Source of the DNA: Karalla daura
Taxonomy: Eukaryota; Chordata; Actinopteri; Chaetodontiformes; Leiognathidae
DNA length: 64,000 nucleotides
Direction of reading: 5' to 3'
Assembly (NCBI GenBank): GCA_029224185.1
Contig: CM055188.1
Span: 10,122,997 to 10,186,996, forward strand
Shown here: piece after piece, positions 62,290 to 64,000 of the stretch
How positions within the stretch are numbered: the stretch's first letter is position 1
How the letters are laid out: each line of letters opens with the position of its first letter
Position numbers and translations under genes: made by a program
The notes under the pieces: model-generated
What the model saw: the letters and a program-made list of their open reading frames with translations, nothing else
Databases searched by the model: none
Told to the model about the DNA's origin: nothing

Positions 62290-64000
62290 GCTTTGTGCAC
62301 TTCTCAACTTTCACTCTGAGGCAGAGTTTTGACATCATCAACTAACTGTTGCCTAAATTATGTTTTAAAGGGTTTAAAAGAAAAATAATTCCCAGCACTT
62401 GCTTTACTGTGTAGGCTGTGAGAGGGGATATAAAAATGGTTTCAGCAGGATATTAGTGCTGAGAAAAGGGTTCTGATTCATGGAAGACAACAAAGTGCAG
62501 AATAAATTTTGATCTTATTCTTGCTCTTGCACTTCCTGTGACTCTGAAGATATTGTTGGTGCTTGGGGACAAAATAGATGTGCACATCTGTGTATAGGAG
62601 GAGGTGCTCCCTTTCCCACTGACTGTAGTATGCAGAATCATACAAGGCTTTGGACAATGGTCACAAGTTTGATCTTTTTATTTGTTTTATTTAAATGTGT
62701 TGCTAAGGCCTCCAGCACTCAGTGCAGACAGTGGCATCAGCATCATCACCTTGATCACACGGTTACACACAAGTTATTAAAAATAACAGCAAAGTCTATT
62801 CAACAGCATGTATAAAGACAGTGAAAGTAAGAGGAAAAGGGAGACAGCAGGAGAAAATGGTGATGCTGTATGACAAATGTAAGAGTGAAGTAGAAGAAAG
62901 AAACTATCCTAAATCTGGTTTTAAAAAGATGAATTCCTCTTCCTGAGCTCTGTTCTGAAAAGTGGCATCAAAGATAATTGGAAACTAGATCTAACCGCCA
63001 CAGTCTAAAAGGTTTAATTGTGGCACATCATCTCCACATACTGATGAACCTGTGGATTACTCATGGGATTAACAGTGGACTGAACAGAGATGCATGTGTC
63101 AAAGTGAACTCCATAAACAAATTTGGCAGGTGAAGTGAGTCAGGCCGTGGCAACACATAGTGTAGTTAATGAATTCACAAATTCTACAAATGTCAGTGTG
63201 TGAATGCCAAATCAGGAAAACTAACGGGCAGATAACTAACCTGATGGATCATACTTACTTCCTTAGTGTTTGTGTGAGGTAGCAAGAAGTGAGCACATCA
63301 GCAATTATGAGCGGACAGCGGACACTTTCTCCTCTTGATCGCTCATACAAGTTCAGGAAGAGGAAAAACGAGACAATAATCTAGAGCGTAGATGGTTGAG
63401 AAAGAAAAGTTGAGCGGGAGGAAAGAAAATAAGCAAGTAGCTAAGGTGAAGAAGCGGGGACAAAAGAGACCTTGAAGAGGATAAAATGTGTCTGTACTGT
63501 TTGGATTCTGATGCGTCAGATTACAGGCCACAGTTCAGATTTCTTTCACATGTATATGAGCTGCATTTTGTATGAGGACGACAAGACTTCGTCCACTTCA
63601 AGTAATTCAGGCCAAAACACAATCTTTTCCGTTTTGTTATTAAAGCAAGCTGGACTTTGACCACAGTCATCTACATCCAACATGTTTCGCAGAGGTTCCT
63701 ACATTCCCTCTGTTGACGTGTGAAGGGACAGATAGGGAGTAAAGCAAATACAAAAGTGTGGAAAAAGGATGAAAAGATGTTCAGAATGAAGTCAGCATGT
63801 CAGAAACTGGAAAATGTTTGATGGAAAGAGAAAGGAAAGAGTAAAAGATGAGCTGAGGAAAGCATCAAGACAGGACGAAGAAAGGTAAGTTCACGGGAGA
63901 ACAGGAAAATGTGGAACGAGACAAATTCACATTATCAACACCAGCAATTCTCTTTTCAGTAGTCTGTTTTGTTCTATTGGACTGACATGTGGCAACATAC
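62290..64000. other. Intergenic, no gene recognised
   Basis: No exon, repeat family or RNA gene is recognised up to the window end. Confidence 0.45.

Overview
This is vertebrate nuclear DNA, most likely from a percomorph-type ray-finned fish. It holds two recognisable protein-coding genes split by GT-AG introns, very large non-coding tracts, many di- and tetranucleotide microsatellites, and fossils of interspersed repeats common in teleost genomes. No bacterial-style operons, CRISPR arrays or rRNA genes are visible, and I recognised no tRNA.

Layout. (1) 1-3400: the 3' three quarters of ahcy (S-adenosylhomocysteine hydrolase), plus strand, eight coding exons, stop at 3251-3253, poly(A) signal at 3374-3379. 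The first ~99 codons lie upstream of the window. Its introns carry a diverged 140-bp repeat pair and a foldback element. (2) 3400-36000: intergenic DNA with repeat fragments, microsatellites, several perfect hairpins, a TIR-bearing MITE-like element (33268-33789), and a minus-strand decayed coding region of unknown family (about 10400-12065). (3) 35970-36390: a candidate promoter and untranslated first exon, possibly for asip1. (4) 47701-48875: asip1 (agouti signaling protein), plus strand, three coding exons, 126 residues, two poly(A) signals; a (TA)n tract lies just upstream of the first coding-exon acceptor. (5) 48880-64000: gene-poor DNA with LINE fragments (54540-55180, 57105-58075, 62020-62280), microsatellites and copies of a common teleost repeat.

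How the genes relate. ahcy is a ubiquitous housekeeping enzyme of the methionine/SAM cycle. asip1 encodes a secreted melanocortin-receptor antagonist that patterns pigment along the dorsal-ventral axis in fish. Linkage of the two is known in mammals too. Here both are on the same strand with ahcy upstream, so most of the 44 kb between them is the natural place for asip1 5' exons and enhancers. All features were found by reading; repeat-family names come from remembered consensus similarity and no search was run.
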